DNA of 64,000 nucleotides from Salirhabdus euzebyi (GTDB lineage: Bacteria; Bacillota; Bacilli; Bacillales; Alkalibacillaceae), in NCBI RefSeq assembly GCF_014207435.1, contig NZ_JACHGH010000003.1, positions 310,001 through 374,000 on the forward strand, read 5' to 3'. Of the stretch, positions 18,821 through 27,985 are shown piece by piece. The first letter of the stretch is position 1. Every line of letters begins with the position of its first letter. The position numbers were made by a program, and so were the translations under genes. A model generated the notes under the pieces. It was not told the origin of the DNA. It was given only the letters and a program-made list of their open reading frames with translations, and searched no databases.

Positions 18821-19108
18821 TTAACTTTTTTTATTAAACGCTTTATCAGCATGATAAATAAAGGCAAATACTTCTGCTACTACTTGGTAAAGATCTTCTG
18901 GTATATTTTCATTTATATGAAGCTGTGACAATAGTTCTGCTAAGGTAGCATCCTTTTTGATAGGGACTCCATTCGTTTCAGCTTTTTGTACGATATTGCT
19001 TGCAACAATCCCTTTACCTGTTGCTACCACTTTTGGGGAAGCCTCCTGTTGACCATTGTACTTTAGTGCAATAGCTTTTTTAGGTGTGAATTTTTCATAT
19101 GGACTCAT
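18821..19108 (-). CDS. ylqH: YlqH, FlhB C-terminal-domain-like protein
   Basis: A 95-residue protein resembling only the cytoplasmic C-terminal domain of FlhB/YscU (KFTPKKAIALKYNGQQEASPKVVATGKGIVASNIVQKA, in parts). It lacks the membrane domain and the autocleaved NPTH motif of real FlhB. Its ATG overlaps the stop of ylqG by 4 nt, so the two are translationally coupled. The pair, a FliK-like and an FlhB-like protein outside the flagellar operon, is conserved in Bacillus, but its job is not established. Confidence 0.88.
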   Translation of the reverse strand: MSPYEKFTPKKAIALKYNGQQEASPKVVATGKGIVASNIVQKAETNGVPIKKDATLAELLSQLHINENIPEDLYQVVAEVFAFIYHADKAFNKKS

Positions 19109-20838
19109 ACTTTAAAATCCACTCCTTTGATTGGCATATTTATGGAACTATCATATTGTTTTGGTTGGGTAGATGTCATTTTAATAGGCTTCATTTTAAC
19201 ACCTGTCAAAGTAAACCCAAGACTAGTAATACCTTCTGTTAATTTTGGTTCGAATTTTTTACCTATTACTTCTAAAATAGTTGGATGCTCATTGTAAACA
19301 GTTAAAGAGATCCTTTTGTTTTGGATTTTCATATCAATAATTGTTTCCTCTAGCTGATTGAGTTGAAGATAAAATAATACCCTACAATATGAAGGATTAA
19401 TTTTATTTCCTTCACTTTGTTTCCCTTCAAAATCCATCGTAATATCTTGTTTTAGCCCGAATAGATAACCAGGAAATTGGATGCTAAATTGAGTCCATTC
19501 TTGACTTTCAGTTAAGGATAACCGCATGGCAGAGAACACAGTCAGAAGTTTTTGGGTTTGATTATTGTCCAATTGTGGTGCCAGTAAAAGCTCTTTTAAT
19601 GATGGATTCGCCTCTATAGACGATTGACTTGCTACTACTTCTTCTCCGATTAACGATAAAAAACCTTTAAACTTTAAATAGAATAATTGTTGCTCTGACA
19701 TTTTCCCTTGTTCATATAAAAGTTCTAGTCCGTTCAGTAACCACTGCAAAACAATTCTTTGTTGTTTAGCTGACAATTGTTGTTGAAGGAGTTGTTCTAA
19801 TTGCGTCTCTCCTACTAACAAAGCTTTATGTGTATTGGATGGAATATTTTCAATACTTGCCAAAACAGTATCAATTTCTTTACCATTCCTATTTTGTAGT
19901 GCATATGCTTGTTTAGCAGTTAAAAAAAGCTGTTTATCCCATAAACTTTTTAGCGGAATGAAAAACTCCTCCGTCAAATCGATGTTCAATGGAAAGGATA
20001 CTAAATCAACATTTCCATTAAATGAAGTAAAGGCTTTATCGGCATGGATTCCATTTTGTTGTGCCCATTGTAGCCAAAGATGCTTCCATTCTGTAAATTC
20101 CATGTCAGCAGGGAGTAACTTTCCTACCTTTAACAACGTAAACGTTGTTGTATCTCCTAAACTGATTTCATGAAGAATCTGAGCACCAAGATGTTTCTTG
20201 GTACTCATCAACGACTGTTGGGACAATATACTTTGTAACATCATTTTCAGTTTTATAGTGTGTTCCGTATTAGCAGCATCGAGTATTGGGAGTAAGGATT
20301 CTATTGTGTCAGAAAGGGAGATAGATTGAAATAAGCGAGCTTGCATGGCATCGAAAAAGGGTTTCGTTATGGGAAACTCACGCTTCAGCATTTCGATTAA
20401 AACCGTTTTTGCCTCTTTTTTATTCGAAGCGTCATCAAATAACGAAAGCGCCATTGATAACGTATCTTTATCAATTGGAACTTGTTCATCAAGTAAGAAT
20501 TGAAGAAAAGTCCTGTGTGCCTCTGTCTCCTTTATACCTAGTTTTTTCAACAAAACAGAGGGAATGTCTTTAAGATTCTTAATCGGTTTTTCACTAATTA
20601 CTTGTAAAAGCAAATATGGTTTGGTTTGTTTCACTTGAAATATATATCGCATATTTGCTTGTAATTGACTTTCTAATTGAGCAATTAATTTCTGGTTTCC
20701 AATTTGGACTAACACTTTGTTGTCAGGATAAAATTTTTCAACTTTACCTGTTATCATTTGACCACTACGTAACTGTAGTTGGGTTATATTTTGTGTTCGA
20801 ATTGATTGTAATGTTTTTGCTAAGCTTACAGGCTTCAA
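19105..20838 (-). CDS. ylqG: YlqG, FliK-like protein of unknown role
   Basis: A 577-residue protein with no membrane segment. The C-terminal third has the FliK-like pattern: FYLQLNQLEETIIDMKIQN followed by a segment ending in NMPIKGVDFKV. The middle is a long helical, Gln/Leu-rich region. Its gene precedes and overlaps the FlhB-like ylqH. FliK and FlhB are natural partners in setting hook length, which suggests this pair mimics that interaction. The substrate or apparatus is unknown, and no other export genes lie nearby. Confidence 0.85.
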   Translation of the reverse strand: MKPVSLAKTLQSIRTQNITQLQLRSGQMITGKVEKFYPDNKVLVQIGNQKLIAQLESQLQANMRYIFQVKQTKPYLLLQVISEKPIKNLKDIPSVLLKKLGIKETEAHRTFLQFLLDEQVPIDKDTLSMALSLFDDASNKKEAKTVLIEMLKREFPITKPFFDAMQARLFQSISLSDTIESLLPILDAANTEHTIKLKMMLQSILSQQSLMSTKKHLGAQILHEISLGDTTTFTLLKVGKLLPADMEFTEWKHLWLQWAQQNGIHADKAFTSFNGNVDLVSFPLNIDLTEEFFIPLKSLWDKQLFLTAKQAYALQNRNGKEIDTVLASIENIPSNTHKALLVGETQLEQLLQQQLSAKQQRIVLQWLLNGLELLYEQGKMSEQQLFYLKFKGFLSLIGEEVVASQSSIEANPSLKELLLAPQLDNNQTQKLLTVFSAMRLSLTESQEWTQFSIQFPGYLFGLKQDITMDFEGKQSEGNKINPSYCRVLFYLQLNQLEETIIDMKIQNKRISLTVYNEHPTILEVIGKKFEPKLTEGITSLGFTLTGVKMKPIKMTSTQPKQYDSSINMPIKGVDFKV

Positions 20839-20854
20839 CAGAAACCCCTCCTTA

Positions 20855-21628
20855 TTAACGATTAGCTTCTTTTACAGGAGTAAAGCTCACTCGGTGAATA
20901 GGGGTTGGTCCATATGTTTCTAATGCCTCAAGATGCGCCTTCGTACCATAACCCATATTTAAACCAAATTGATATTGTGGATATTGTTCATCATACTTTT
21001 TCATTAATTGATCCCTTGTTACTTTCGCAATAACACTAGCCGCAGCAATCGAAATACTCTTTTGATCTCCTTTAATAATCGCATGCTGACGAATTGACAC
21101 TTCATTTAATTTAACAGCATCAATTAACAAGTAATCCGCTTTCTTTGCCATGTCTAAAATTGCTTGTTTCATAGCTAATTTTGTAGCTTGAAAGATATTG
21201 ATTTGATCAATCATTTTACTATCCACAATACCGATACCATACGTTATTGCTTGTTCTTTAATTAAGTCAAAAAACAGTTCTCTTTTGGATTCGGACAGTT
21301 TTTTGGAATCATTTAAACCCTCTATATAGAAATGTTCATCAATAATAACAGATGCTGCCACAACTGGACCCGCTAACGGTCCTCGACCTGCTTCATCGAT
21401 ACCAGCTACATGGACAAACCCTTTACTCCATAACGTGTTTTCATAGGTAAGCATTTCCTGAAAGTGGGTTTGTAGCTGTCTTTTTTCCTCTTCTTTTTTT
21501 TCGTGTTTTTCTATTAAGGCTTGCACACCTTTTCGTTCGTCGTTCTTATATAGGCTCCACTCATCATCTGTATATGTTTTTGTATGTATTTTTTCTTTTA
21601 TTTGCTCTATTGTCATGGTGTACTTCAT
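20855..21628 (-). CDS. rnhB: Ribonuclease HII
   Basis: A 257-residue RNase HII that removes ribonucleotides from DNA and RNA-DNA hybrids. A helical N-terminal extension typical of Bacillus RnhB (about 1-65) is followed by the catalytic domain. It has GIDEAGRGPLAGPVV (Asp78, Glu79), LNDSKKLSESKR, DYLLIDAVKL and the later SIAAASVIAKVTRD. The ATG at 21626-21628 follows a GGGGGG ribosome site by a few bases. It lies between rbgA and ylqG, as in B. subtilis. Confidence 0.96.
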   Translation of the reverse strand: MKYTMTIEQIKEKIHTKTYTDDEWSLYKNDERKGVQALIEKHEKKEEEKRQLQTHFQEMLTYENTLWSKGFVHVAGIDEAGRGPLAGPVVAASVIIDEHFYIEGLNDSKKLSESKRELFFDLIKEQAITYGIGIVDSKMIDQINIFQATKLAMKQAILDMAKKADYLLIDAVKLNEVSIRQHAIIKGDQKSISIAAASVIAKVTRDQLMKKYDEQYPQYQFGLNMGYGTKAHLEALETYGPTPIHRVSFTPVKEANR

Positions 21629-21672
21629 AAAAACCCCCCTAAATGTTATATCGGCTTACACGTAAATTAGTA

Positions 21673-21701
21673 AAGGCATCCATCTCATTGATAGATGCCT
21701 C
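21673..21701 (-). terminator. Probable weak terminator after rbgA
   Basis: AGGCATC and GATGCCT form an imperfect hairpin with inner pairing, followed by TTTACT on the minus strand, right after the rbgA stop. The T tract is short. Confidence 0.5.
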
Positions 21702-21705
21702 TCCA

Positions 21706-22557
21706 TTATTGGTTATCCGGAATGTCTAGAGAAATTAAGCCTAACTTAGCAGTTCTTAAATCCCTAATAATTACATCAGCTGTTTTTTCATAATCAACCG
21801 TGCCACCACTAGCTAAACATCCTCGTTTTTTCCCAATTTCATCGAACCATGTAACGATATCTTCAGCCTCTAAGTCAATTCCATATCGCTCCACTAAATT
21901 TTTCGGATAATGTTCTTTTAAATATTTTAGCACGAATACAGCGATATCATCTAAATGTAAAATTTGGTCTTTAATTGTACCTACAGCCGCAAGTTTATAA
22001 CCAATTTCCTGATCTTCAAACTTTGGCCACAAGATTCCTGGTGTATCGAGTAATTCAAAATCTTTTTTCACTTTAATCCACTGCTGTGATTTTGTAACAC
22101 CAGGGCGATCCCCTGTTTTTGCAATTTTCTTTTTCACGAGACGGTTAATAACCGTTGATTTTCCCACATTAGGAATACCAACAATCATCGCTCGAATTGG
22201 TCTTGGCTTAACACCTTTGCTTCGAAGTTTTTCTAGCTTTTTCTCCCCTAGAGCCTTCGCTTCTTTAATAATTTGTTGAATGTCTTGACTCTCATGAGCA
22301 TTGACGGCTAATGCCGGAATATCTTTAGCTTCAAAGTATTCTTTCCATTTTTTGGTCATGTGTGGGTCTGCTAAATCCTTTTTCATTAAAAGTACCATTT
22401 TATCCTTTTGCCCCAAAACCTCTTGAAGCATTGGGTTTTGAGAGGATACAGGGACACGTGCATCTACTAATTCAATGACAAAATCAACAAGTTTTAATTT
22501 CTCTTGTACTTCTCTCCTTGCCTTTGCCATATGTCCTGGAAACCATTGAATGGTCAT
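21706..22557 (-). CDS. rbgA: RbgA, GTPase for 50S ribosome assembly
   Basis: A 283-residue circularly permuted GTPase. G4-like KKDLAD comes before the P-loop GIPNVGKST (about 127-134), then DTPGILWP. The N-terminal [17 protein letters not shown] is the RbgA signature. RbgA promotes a late 50S assembly step. The start is the ATG at 22555-22557 after TAGGTGAATAGA; an in-frame GTG three codons upstream is part of that ribosome site. It lies 16 bases downstream of the signal peptidase gene. Confidence 0.96.
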   Translation of the reverse strand: MTIQWFPGHMAKARREVQEKLKLVDFVIELVDARVPVSSQNPMLQEVLGQKDKMVLLMKKDLADPHMTKKWKEYFEAKDIPALAVNAHESQDIQQIIKEAKALGEKKLEKLRSKGVKPRPIRAMIVGIPNVGKSTVINRLVKKKIAKTGDRPGVTKSQQWIKVKKDFELLDTPGILWPKFEDQEIGYKLAAVGTIKDQILHLDDIAVFVLKYLKEHYPKNLVERYGIDLEAEDIVTWFDEIGKKRGCLASGGTVDYEKTADVIIRDLRTAKLGLISLDIPDNQ

Positions 22558-22573
22558 TCTATTCACCTACCAT

Positions 22574-23128
22574 TTACTGTACGATTCTGAAATGCTTAAA
22601 AGGCCAATAAACTAATTGTGCTTTTCCTACAATTTGGTCATAAGGAACAGGTCCTATAAACCGACTATCTGTTGAGTTTGTCCGATTATCTCCTAGTACG
22701 AACACATGCCCATCTGGAATGACTTCATACCCACCTTCAACCTCTTCTAGTCGAAAATCATGTGTATAATGACTTGGAGACATAAGCTTCTCTAATCTTT
22801 CCTTTATAAACGGCTCTAAAATTGCCTGTCCATCTACATATAATATTTCATCCTTATAAGCAATATGTTCCCCTGGTAATCCAATTATTCTCTTTATGTA
22901 ATCGCTTTTCTCTGGAGAATGGAAAACAATGATATCAAATCGTTTTGGTTCACTAAATCTATAGCTAAACTTATTGACCACCATGTGATCATTACTTTCT
23001 AAAGTTGGCAGCATAGATGGACCCTCCACTACGATAGGAGTAAATAAAAATGTTCGTATTAAAAAAGCAACCCCAATGGCAATGATGATTACTTTTATCC
23101 AACTAATTAGTTCTCTTACTAAGGTCAC
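22574..23128 (-). CDS. lepB: Type I signal peptidase (Sip family)
   Basis: A 184-residue single-span signal peptidase. The membrane helix spans about residues 11-29. The catalytic serine is Ser38 in VEGPSMLPTL and the general base Lys79 is in DYIKRIIGLPGE. The box FVLGDNRTNSTDSR follows. It removes signal peptides from secreted proteins on the outer membrane face. The start is GTG at 23126-23128. B. subtilis has no signal peptidase at this locus, but other Bacillaceae do, so it is probably ancestral variation rather than transfer. Confidence 0.95.
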   Translation of the reverse strand: MTLVRELISWIKVIIIAIGVAFLIRTFLFTPIVVEGPSMLPTLESNDHMVVNKFSYRFSEPKRFDIIVFHSPEKSDYIKRIIGLPGEHIAYKDEILYVDGQAILEPFIKERLEKLMSPSHYTHDFRLEEVEGGYEVIPDGHVFVLGDNRTNSTDSRFIGPVPYDQIVGKAQLVYWPFKHFRIVQ

Positions 23129-23271
23129 AATCTATTCCACCACCAGCACCCATTACTAGAAATTCACCTATAAAGAAATAGGAGGTCTAACTACTAGTAT
23201 ACTATACTTAAAGTACTTATATCCTTACTCGCAAAGAGTATATTATATACGTTAACCTTCTTTATTAATAT

Positions 23272-23301
23272 AAAAGGAGCTTGACTAAGCAAGCTCCTTT
23301 T
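23272..23301 (-). terminator. Terminator after rplS
   Basis: A perfect 12-bp stem AAAAGGAGCTTG / CAAGCTCCTTTT with a 6-base loop follows the rplS stop by 13 bases. Confidence 0.93.
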
Positions 23302-23314
23302 TATAACGCTTATA

Positions 23315-23659
23315 CTATCTAATTTCTTTAATACGTGCCGCTTTACCGCGTAGCTCACGTAAGTAGTACAACTTAGCACGACGTACTTTACCACGGCGAG
23401 ATACTTCAATCTTATCTACACGAGGGGAATGTACTGGGAAAGTACGTTCAACACCTACACCGTATGAAATTTTACGCACTGTGAAAGTTTCACTGATTCC
23501 GCCACCACGACGCTTGATAACAACACCTTCAAAAACCTGAATACGCTCACGGTTACCCTCAACAACTTTAACGTGAACTTTTAGTGTGTCACCAGGACGA
23601 AAGTCTGGATGATCAGTACGCAATTGATTGTTTGTTACCTTTTCAATAAGGTTTTGCAT
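23315..23659 (-). CDS. rplS: 50S ribosomal protein L19
   Basis: A 114-residue L19 starting [20 protein letters not shown], with [19 protein letters not shown] and the C-terminal [17 protein letters not shown]19 sits at the 30S-50S interface. The start is the ATG at 23657-23659 behind AAGGAG. Twelve in-frame codons upstream belong to the leader. It has its own promoter and a structured leader in the gap after trmD. Confidence 0.97.
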   Translation of the reverse strand: MQNLIEKVTNNQLRTDHPDFRPGDTLKVHVKVVEGNRERIQVFEGVVIKRRGGGISETFTVRKISYGVGVERTFPVHSPRVDKIEVSRRGKVRRAKLYYLRELRGKAARIKEIR

Positions 23660-23744
23660 ACATATGTCACTCCTTCCAACCAACACTCTTGCCAAATGGA
23701 TAGCAGCGGAGCATCGTGATTAAGCTTAACCGAACGTTAAGCAC
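23660..23744 (-). promoter_or_regulatory. rplS 5' leader, possible L19 autoregulatory leader
   Basis: About 85 transcribed bases precede rplS. They begin with a perfect hairpin GCTTAAC, loop GTTCG, GTTAAGC (23724-23742), followed by GATGCTCCGCTGC and a stretch near the ribosome site. A ribosomal-protein leader is known upstream of rplS in Bacilli; I assign it here by position and the hairpin, not by a covariance match. Confidence 0.45.
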
Positions 23745-23751
23745 AAAAATA

Positions 23752-23780
23752 AATATATCATATTGTATAGCGATATGCAA
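23752..23780 (-). promoter_or_regulatory. Sigma-A promoter of rplS with extended -10
   Basis: On the minus strand TTGCAT (23775-23780), 17 bases, TATATT (23752-23757), preceded by TGA to give TGaTATATT. It lies directly after the trmD stop. Confidence 0.75.
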
Positions 23781-23784
23781 TACA

Positions 23785-24519
23785 TCAATCTTTATTCTTG
23801 TCCCATTCTAACCACTTTTTCTCTTCTGCTGTTAATGGATAACTCTCCAATAAATCTGGTCTACGCTGATAAGTTCTTTTTAATGATTCCTTACGACGCC
23901 ACTCTTCTATCTTTTGGTGATTTCCTGATAAGATGACATCTGGAACAGACAAGCCTCTAAATTCCCTTGGTCTCGTATAATGCGGATGCTCTAGTAATCC
24001 TGTCGAAAAAGAATCCTTTTGAGCAGACTCTTCATTACCTAACGCATCAGGGAGTAAGCGAACAACACTATCAATGACAACCATTGCCCCAAGTTCCCCA
24101 CCAGTTAAGACATAATCCCCAATAGAAATTTCATCTGTAGCAAGGTGGGTACGAATTCTTTCATCGTATCCTTCATAATGACCACAAATAAAAATTAGAT
24201 GATCCTCTTTGGCTAATTCCTCAGCCTTTGTCTGGGTGTAACGTTCCCCTTGGGGACACATTAAGACAACCCGGGGAGTAGTATGTCTTTTCTTTTGTAA
24301 GTCTTCTACAGCATCAAACAGTGGTTGTGGAGATAAGACCATCCCTGCACCACCACCATAAGGATAATCGTCAACCTTGTTATGTTTATTTGTAGTATAT
24401 TCTCTGAAGTTGATCGTTTCGTATTGAAAAGTATTTGCTTCTCTCGCCTTCTTCAAGATGGAGGAATGAAAAACACCTTCAAACATTTCTGGAAACAACG
24501 TTAAAATATCTATCTGCAT
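23785..24519 (-). CDS. trmD: TrmD, tRNA m1G37 methyltransferase
   Basis: A 244-residue SPOUT-class methyltransferase that makes m1G37 in tRNA and prevents frameshifting. It begins [21 protein letters not shown]. The trefoil-knot SAM site is visible as [13 protein letters not shown] and [11 protein letters not shown]. The ATG overlaps the rimM stop by one base (TGATG), indicating translational coupling. The start is set at 24517-24519; an upstream TTG is unnecessary. Confidence 0.97.
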   Translation of the reverse strand: MQIDILTLFPEMFEGVFHSSILKKAREANTFQYETINFREYTTNKHNKVDDYPYGGGAGMVLSPQPLFDAVEDLQKKRHTTPRVVLMCPQGERYTQTKAEELAKEDHLIFICGHYEGYDERIRTHLATDEISIGDYVLTGGELGAMVVIDSVVRLLPDALGNEESAQKDSFSTGLLEHPHYTRPREFRGLSVPDVILSGNHQKIEEWRRKESLKRTYQRRPDLLESYPLTAEEKKWLEWDKNKD

Positions 24520-25037
24520 CAATCAATTAATCCCTCCATTGGATGAATAATGATTGTTTTTTCTTCCATGTTAACTTCCTTCACAATAGCATCAATATAA
24601 GGAATGAGGACGTCTTTTTTTCCCTTCCGTTTGACGACCCATACGTCATTAGCTCCGGGAGCTAAAATTTCTTTTATTTCACCAATCTCGTTGTTTTCTT
24701 CATCAAAAACTTTTGCACCGATAATTTGATGATAATAAAATTCTCCTTCATCCAGTTCCGTTAATTGGTCTTCAGATACCTTTAACATGCCACCTTTAAA
24801 ACGTTCCACATCATTGATAGATGGATAGCCTTTGAATTGGAGCATATGAAAGTTTTTGTGCATTCTGTGGGAAGTAATTTCTAAAGACAATGTCTCGTTT
24901 CCATTTGGAGAAACCCAAAACACAGTAGATCCTGGTTCAAATCGCTCTTCAAAATCAGTAATTTGAAGGACCTTTACTTCTCCTTTAATACCATGTGTAT
25001 TTACAATTTTTCCAACGTTAAACATTTTTTCACTCAT
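24519..25037 (-). CDS. rimM: RimM, 16S rRNA processing and 30S maturation factor
   Basis: A 172-residue RimM with the N-terminal beta-barrel ([19 protein letters not shown]) and a C-terminal PRC-barrel (ATG...[20 protein letters not shown] region). It binds S19 and helps mature the 3' domain of 16S rRNA. It lies 14 bases after ylqD and is coupled to trmD. Confidence 0.96.
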   Translation of the reverse strand: MSEKMFNVGKIVNTHGIKGEVKVLQITDFEERFEPGSTVFWVSPNGNETLSLEITSHRMHKNFHMLQFKGYPSINDVERFKGGMLKVSEDQLTELDEGEFYYHQIIGAKVFDEENNEIGEIKEILAPGANDVWVVKRKGKKDVLIPYIDAIVKEVNMEEKTIIIHPMEGLID

Positions 25038-25051
25038 ATGTCATCACCCAT

Positions 25052-25438
25052 TTAGTCAATTCGTATTACAATATCGTCTTCTACTACAATCGATCTGTCT
25101 CCCATTAAGTCTGTCCAAGAATCTCCAACTTTAATATCTATTAGCTCGTCTACTTCACTTTCCGTAATCTCACTACCTATTGGTAAAATATCCAATTGCT
25201 CCAATTGATATTCCAACCACTTCATCTTATTTTGTCTACGATCTATTTCTTTTTGAAACCGCTTGTTTACATCTGAAGGAGAAATCCCCTTTTTGGCTGA
25301 GAGCTTCCTTTTTTCAAATTGTAACTGATGACACTCATTTTCAAGTTGCCTATATTGTCTTTGAAACTTTTCAACAATAGCATCCTTACTTTTCTTGGTG
25401 ATCACCTGTTTAACCTTCGTTTTCCGAATAACCCTCAT
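25052..25438 (-). CDS. ylqD: YlqD, conserved coiled-coil protein of unknown function
   Basis: A 128-residue basic, helical protein with a central coiled coil (QRQYRQLENECHQLQFEKRK, about 25-80) and an acidic C-terminal beta region ending VVEDDIVIRID. It is a YlqD family member, always found between khpA and rimM in Bacillus, so a link to RNA or ribosome maturation is inferred but not shown. The start is the ATG at 25436-25438, behind AAAGGGGGG; 18 upstream in-frame codons include that ribosome site. Confidence 0.9.
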   Translation of the reverse strand: MRVIRKTKVKQVITKKSKDAIVEKFQRQYRQLENECHQLQFEKRKLSAKKGISPSDVNKRFQKEIDRRQNKMKWLEYQLEQLDILPIGSEITESEVDELIDIKVGDSWTDLMGDRSIVVEDDIVIRID

Positions 25439-25531
25439 AGGGAACCCCCCTTTATTAAAAAGGCCTTGCTTAGGCGACTGACACACAGTCATATATGTAA
25501 AAAAATACCATTAGTTGAAGGGTGAAAAAAA

Positions 25532-25552
25532 GGGAAAGGTTATCCCTCTCCC
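25532..25552 (-). terminator. Terminator after khpA
   Basis: GGGAGAGG, loop GATAA, CCTTTCCC (one G-T pair) then TTTTTTT on the minus strand, seven bases after the khpA stop. It splits rpsP-khpA from ylqD-rimM-trmD. Confidence 0.88.
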
Positions 25553-25558
25553 TGTTGA

Positions 25559-25786
25559 TCACATTATGTCTAAATATATTTTCTTGTTTACATCAGAACC
25601 AGCTGCATACACAACTGTACGAATTGCTTTAGCTATTCTACCATTTTTGCCAATAACTTTCCCCACATCATTTTCGTGGACAGTTAAATGATAACGAATT
25701 TTATATTCATTTTCTTCTTCTGTTATCACTATTGCTTCCGGATGATCAACAAGTGGGCGAACAATCGTTTCAATTAAGGCTTTCAT
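25559..25786 (-). CDS. khpA: KhpA, KH-domain RNA-binding protein
   Basis: A 75-residue single type-II KH domain with the GKVIGKNGRIAKAIR motif that contains the GxxG RNA-binding loop. KhpA pairs with KhpB in Gram-positive bacteria and binds many small RNAs and mRNAs, affecting cell elongation and division. It follows rpsP by 14 bases. The former name is ylqC. Confidence 0.94.
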   Translation of the reverse strand: MKALIETIVRPLVDHPEAIVITEEENEYKIRYHLTVHENDVGKVIGKNGRIAKAIRTVVYAAGSDVNKKIYLDIM

Positions 25787-25800
25787 GATATCACACTACT

Positions 25801-26073
25801 TTACTTTTGGTTTTTCAAGTCATGGAATTTCTTCATGATGCCTTGTTCTGAGAAAAGGTTACGAACTGTGTCACTTGGTTTAGCACCTTTTGACATCCAG
25901 TCTAAAGCTTTTTCTTCATCTAATTGAACATTAGCCGGTTCAATAACTGGATTATATGTTCCAATTTGATCGATAAAACGTCCGTCACGAGGAGAACGTG
26001 AATCAGCTACAACTACACGATAGAATGGTTTTCTTTTAGAACCCATACGCTTAAGGCGAATTTTAACTGCCAT
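25801..26073 (-). CDS. rpsP: 30S ribosomal protein S16
   Basis: A 90-residue S16 starting [19 protein letters not shown] and containing [22 protein letters not shown]. It is a core assembly protein of the 30S subunit. The start is the ATG at 26071-26073 after GGAGGTGTAAATC; six further in-frame codons upstream include the ribosome site. A separate promoter lies about 40 bases upstream. Confidence 0.97.
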   Translation of the reverse strand: MAVKIRLKRMGSKRKPFYRVVVADSRSPRDGRFIDQIGTYNPVIEPANVQLDEEKALDWMSKGAKPSDTVRNLFSEQGIMKKFHDLKNQK

Positions 26074-26112
26074 TGATTTACACCTCCACAAAATTGTTTT
26101 TCACAAGTTTAG

Positions 26113-26141
26113 ATTGTAGCAGACATTTTTATGTCTGTAAA
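26113..26141 (-). promoter_or_regulatory. rpsP promoter with palindromic spacer
   Basis: On the minus strand TTTACA (26136-26141), 17 bases, TACAAT (26113-26118). The spacer and the first bases of the -35 form the perfect inverted repeat CAGACAT-AAAA-ATGTCTG (26120-26137). The palindrome could be an operator or the stem of a weak ffh terminator; it has no T tract. Confidence 0.7.
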
Positions 26142-26210
26142 GTATTTTTGCATTACATTCAAAAAAGATTGAGAAAATAAGCTTTTTTAAATGATTTTTG
26201 TTGTTTTGGC

Positions 26211-27557
26211 TTACATAAAAGGTAACTTGAAGCCACCTTTTTTCTTCCCTTTTTTACCCATGTTAGTCATTTGTTTCATCATCTTTTTCATTTCTTCAAA
26301 TTGCTTTAATAGACGATTCACTTCCGCAACAGAGGTTCCTGAACCTTTAGCAATCCTTTTTTTGCGACTTGCATTCATGACTTCAGGATTAATTCTTTCA
26401 GCCTTTGTCATCGATTGGATAATTGCTTCTACATGACTAATTTGCTTTTCATCAACTTGAAGGTTTTTCATACCCTTCATTTTACTAGCACCAGGCATCA
26501 TGCTTAATAGGTCATCTAGTGGACCCATATTTTTCACCTGTTGCATCTGTTCTAGAAAATCTTCAAAAGTAAAGGACATGGAACGCATTTTTTGCTCTAA
26601 ATCCTTTGCTTTTTGCTCATCTACATTTTCTTGGGCTTTTTCAATAAGTGTTAACACATCACCCATTCCAAGAATTCGAGATGCCATTCGTTCTGGGTGA
26701 AAAGGCTCTAGTTGATCAAGCTTTTCTCCCATCCCAGCAAACTTAATAGGCTTACCTGTAACAGCCTTAATAGAAAGAGCTGCACCACCACGTGTATCCC
26801 CATCTAATTTTGTTAATACAACACCTGTGACATCGAGTTGTTCATTGAAACTCTCTGCTACGTTCACAGCATCTTGCCCAGTCATAGCGTCTACAACAAG
26901 GAATATTTCATTTGGCGAAACTTCGGATTTAATTTCATGTAACTCACCCATTAGTTTTTCATCTACGTGTAACCGTCCGGCAGTATCAATAATGACATAA
27001 TCATGATGTTCTGCTTTTGCATATTCCATTGCTTGTTTAGCTATATCGACAGGATTTGCTTCTGTTCCTAAAGAGAAAACTGACATTCCTAATTGCTTAC
27101 CTAGTGTTTGTAGTTGGTTAATAGCTGCTGGACGATAGACATCGGCAGCAACTAACAATGGATTTCGGTTATGTTTTTTACGCAAATGATTGGCAAGTTT
27201 ACCAGTTGTCGTTGTTTTACCTGCACCTTGTAAACCAACCATCATAATAACAGTCGGTGGTTTGTTCGCAACAGCAATCTTGCTTTGCTCCCCACCCATT
27301 AAATCAGAAAGCTCTTCCTTTACAACTTTAATAACTTGTTGTCCAGGAGTTAAGCTTTGCATTACCTCTTGTCCAACTGCTCTTTCTTTAACCCTTTTCA
27401 CAAAATCTTTAACAACTTTAAAGTTAACGTCAGCTTCTAGCAATGCAAGGCGGACTTCACGTGTCATTTCCTTTACATCTGCCTCTGAAACCTTCCCTTT
27501 TCCTTTAATCTTTTGTATGGTTTTTTGCAGTCGGTCGGCTAACCCTTCAAATGCCAT
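26211..27557 (-). CDS. ffh: Ffh, signal recognition particle protein SRP54
   Basis: A 448-residue SRP GTPase. An N-terminal helical bundle is followed by the G domain with MVGLQGAGKTTTTGKLA (near 100-116), DTAGRLHVDEKLM and TKLDGDTRGGAAL. The Met-rich M domain (about 300-430; MRSMSFTFEDFLEQM and MMKQMTNMGKKGKKK) binds signal sequences and 4.5S/scRNA. It follows ylxM by 14 bases. Confidence 0.97.
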   Translation of the reverse strand: MAFEGLADRLQKTIQKIKGKGKVSEADVKEMTREVRLALLEADVNFKVVKDFVKRVKERAVGQEVMQSLTPGQQVIKVVKEELSDLMGGEQSKIAVANKPPTVIMMVGLQGAGKTTTTGKLANHLRKKHNRNPLLVAADVYRPAAINQLQTLGKQLGMSVFSLGTEANPVDIAKQAMEYAKAEHHDYVIIDTAGRLHVDEKLMGELHEIKSEVSPNEIFLVVDAMTGQDAVNVAESFNEQLDVTGVVLTKLDGDTRGGAALSIKAVTGKPIKFAGMGEKLDQLEPFHPERMASRILGMGDVLTLIEKAQENVDEQKAKDLEQKMRSMSFTFEDFLEQMQQVKNMGPLDDLLSMMPGASKMKGMKNLQVDEKQISHVEAIIQSMTKAERINPEVMNASRKKRIAKGSGTSVAEVNRLLKQFEEMKKMMKQMTNMGKKGKKKGGFKLPFM

Positions 27558-27571
27558 AATAAGCCGCCCTC

Positions 27572-27907
27572 CTAATCAAGGTTCTCGAACTGATTCAACA
27601 GTGCTAACAGCTCGGTTTTTTTGTTTTCTTCTAAGACATCTATGCTTTCTTTCAACTGAGAAATAAGATTCTGTCTTTTTTCAAACTTCTCATAAAGAAG
27701 AAGCTTTTCCTCATATTCCTCCAGCATAGATTCTGTTCTTCTAATATTATCATAGACTGCCTGTCTACTGACTTCAAATTCTTCAGCAATTTCACCTAGA
27801 GAAAAATCTTCTAAGTAATACATTTGCATGTAGCTTTTTTGCTTTGGTGTAAGCAATTCTTGATAAAAATCGAACAAAAAATTGATCCGGGTAGTTTTTT
27901 GTAACAA
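27572..27907 (-). CDS. ylxM: YlxM, SRP-associated helix-turn-helix protein
   Basis: A 111-residue YlxM/p13 family protein. [26 protein letters not shown] and [14 protein letters not shown] form a sigma-factor-region-4-like helix-turn-helix (about 20-65), followed by a charged coiled coil. In Gram-positive bacteria it stimulates or accompanies the SRP. The start is TTG at 27905-27907, seven bases after AAGGGGTG; the upstream GTG lies inside that ribosome site. It lies between ftsY and ffh. Confidence 0.93.
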   Translation of the reverse strand: MLQKTTRINFLFDFYQELLTPKQKSYMQMYYLEDFSLGEIAEEFEVSRQAVYDNIRRTESMLEEYEEKLLLYEKFEKRQNLISQLKESIDVLEENKKTELLALLNQFENLD

Positions 27908-27985
27908 AGTTAGCACCCCTTGTTAAGTGAAAAGCCTTTACACTTAATTATAGTAACGGATAGAATACCGTTGGTCAAGTATAAC

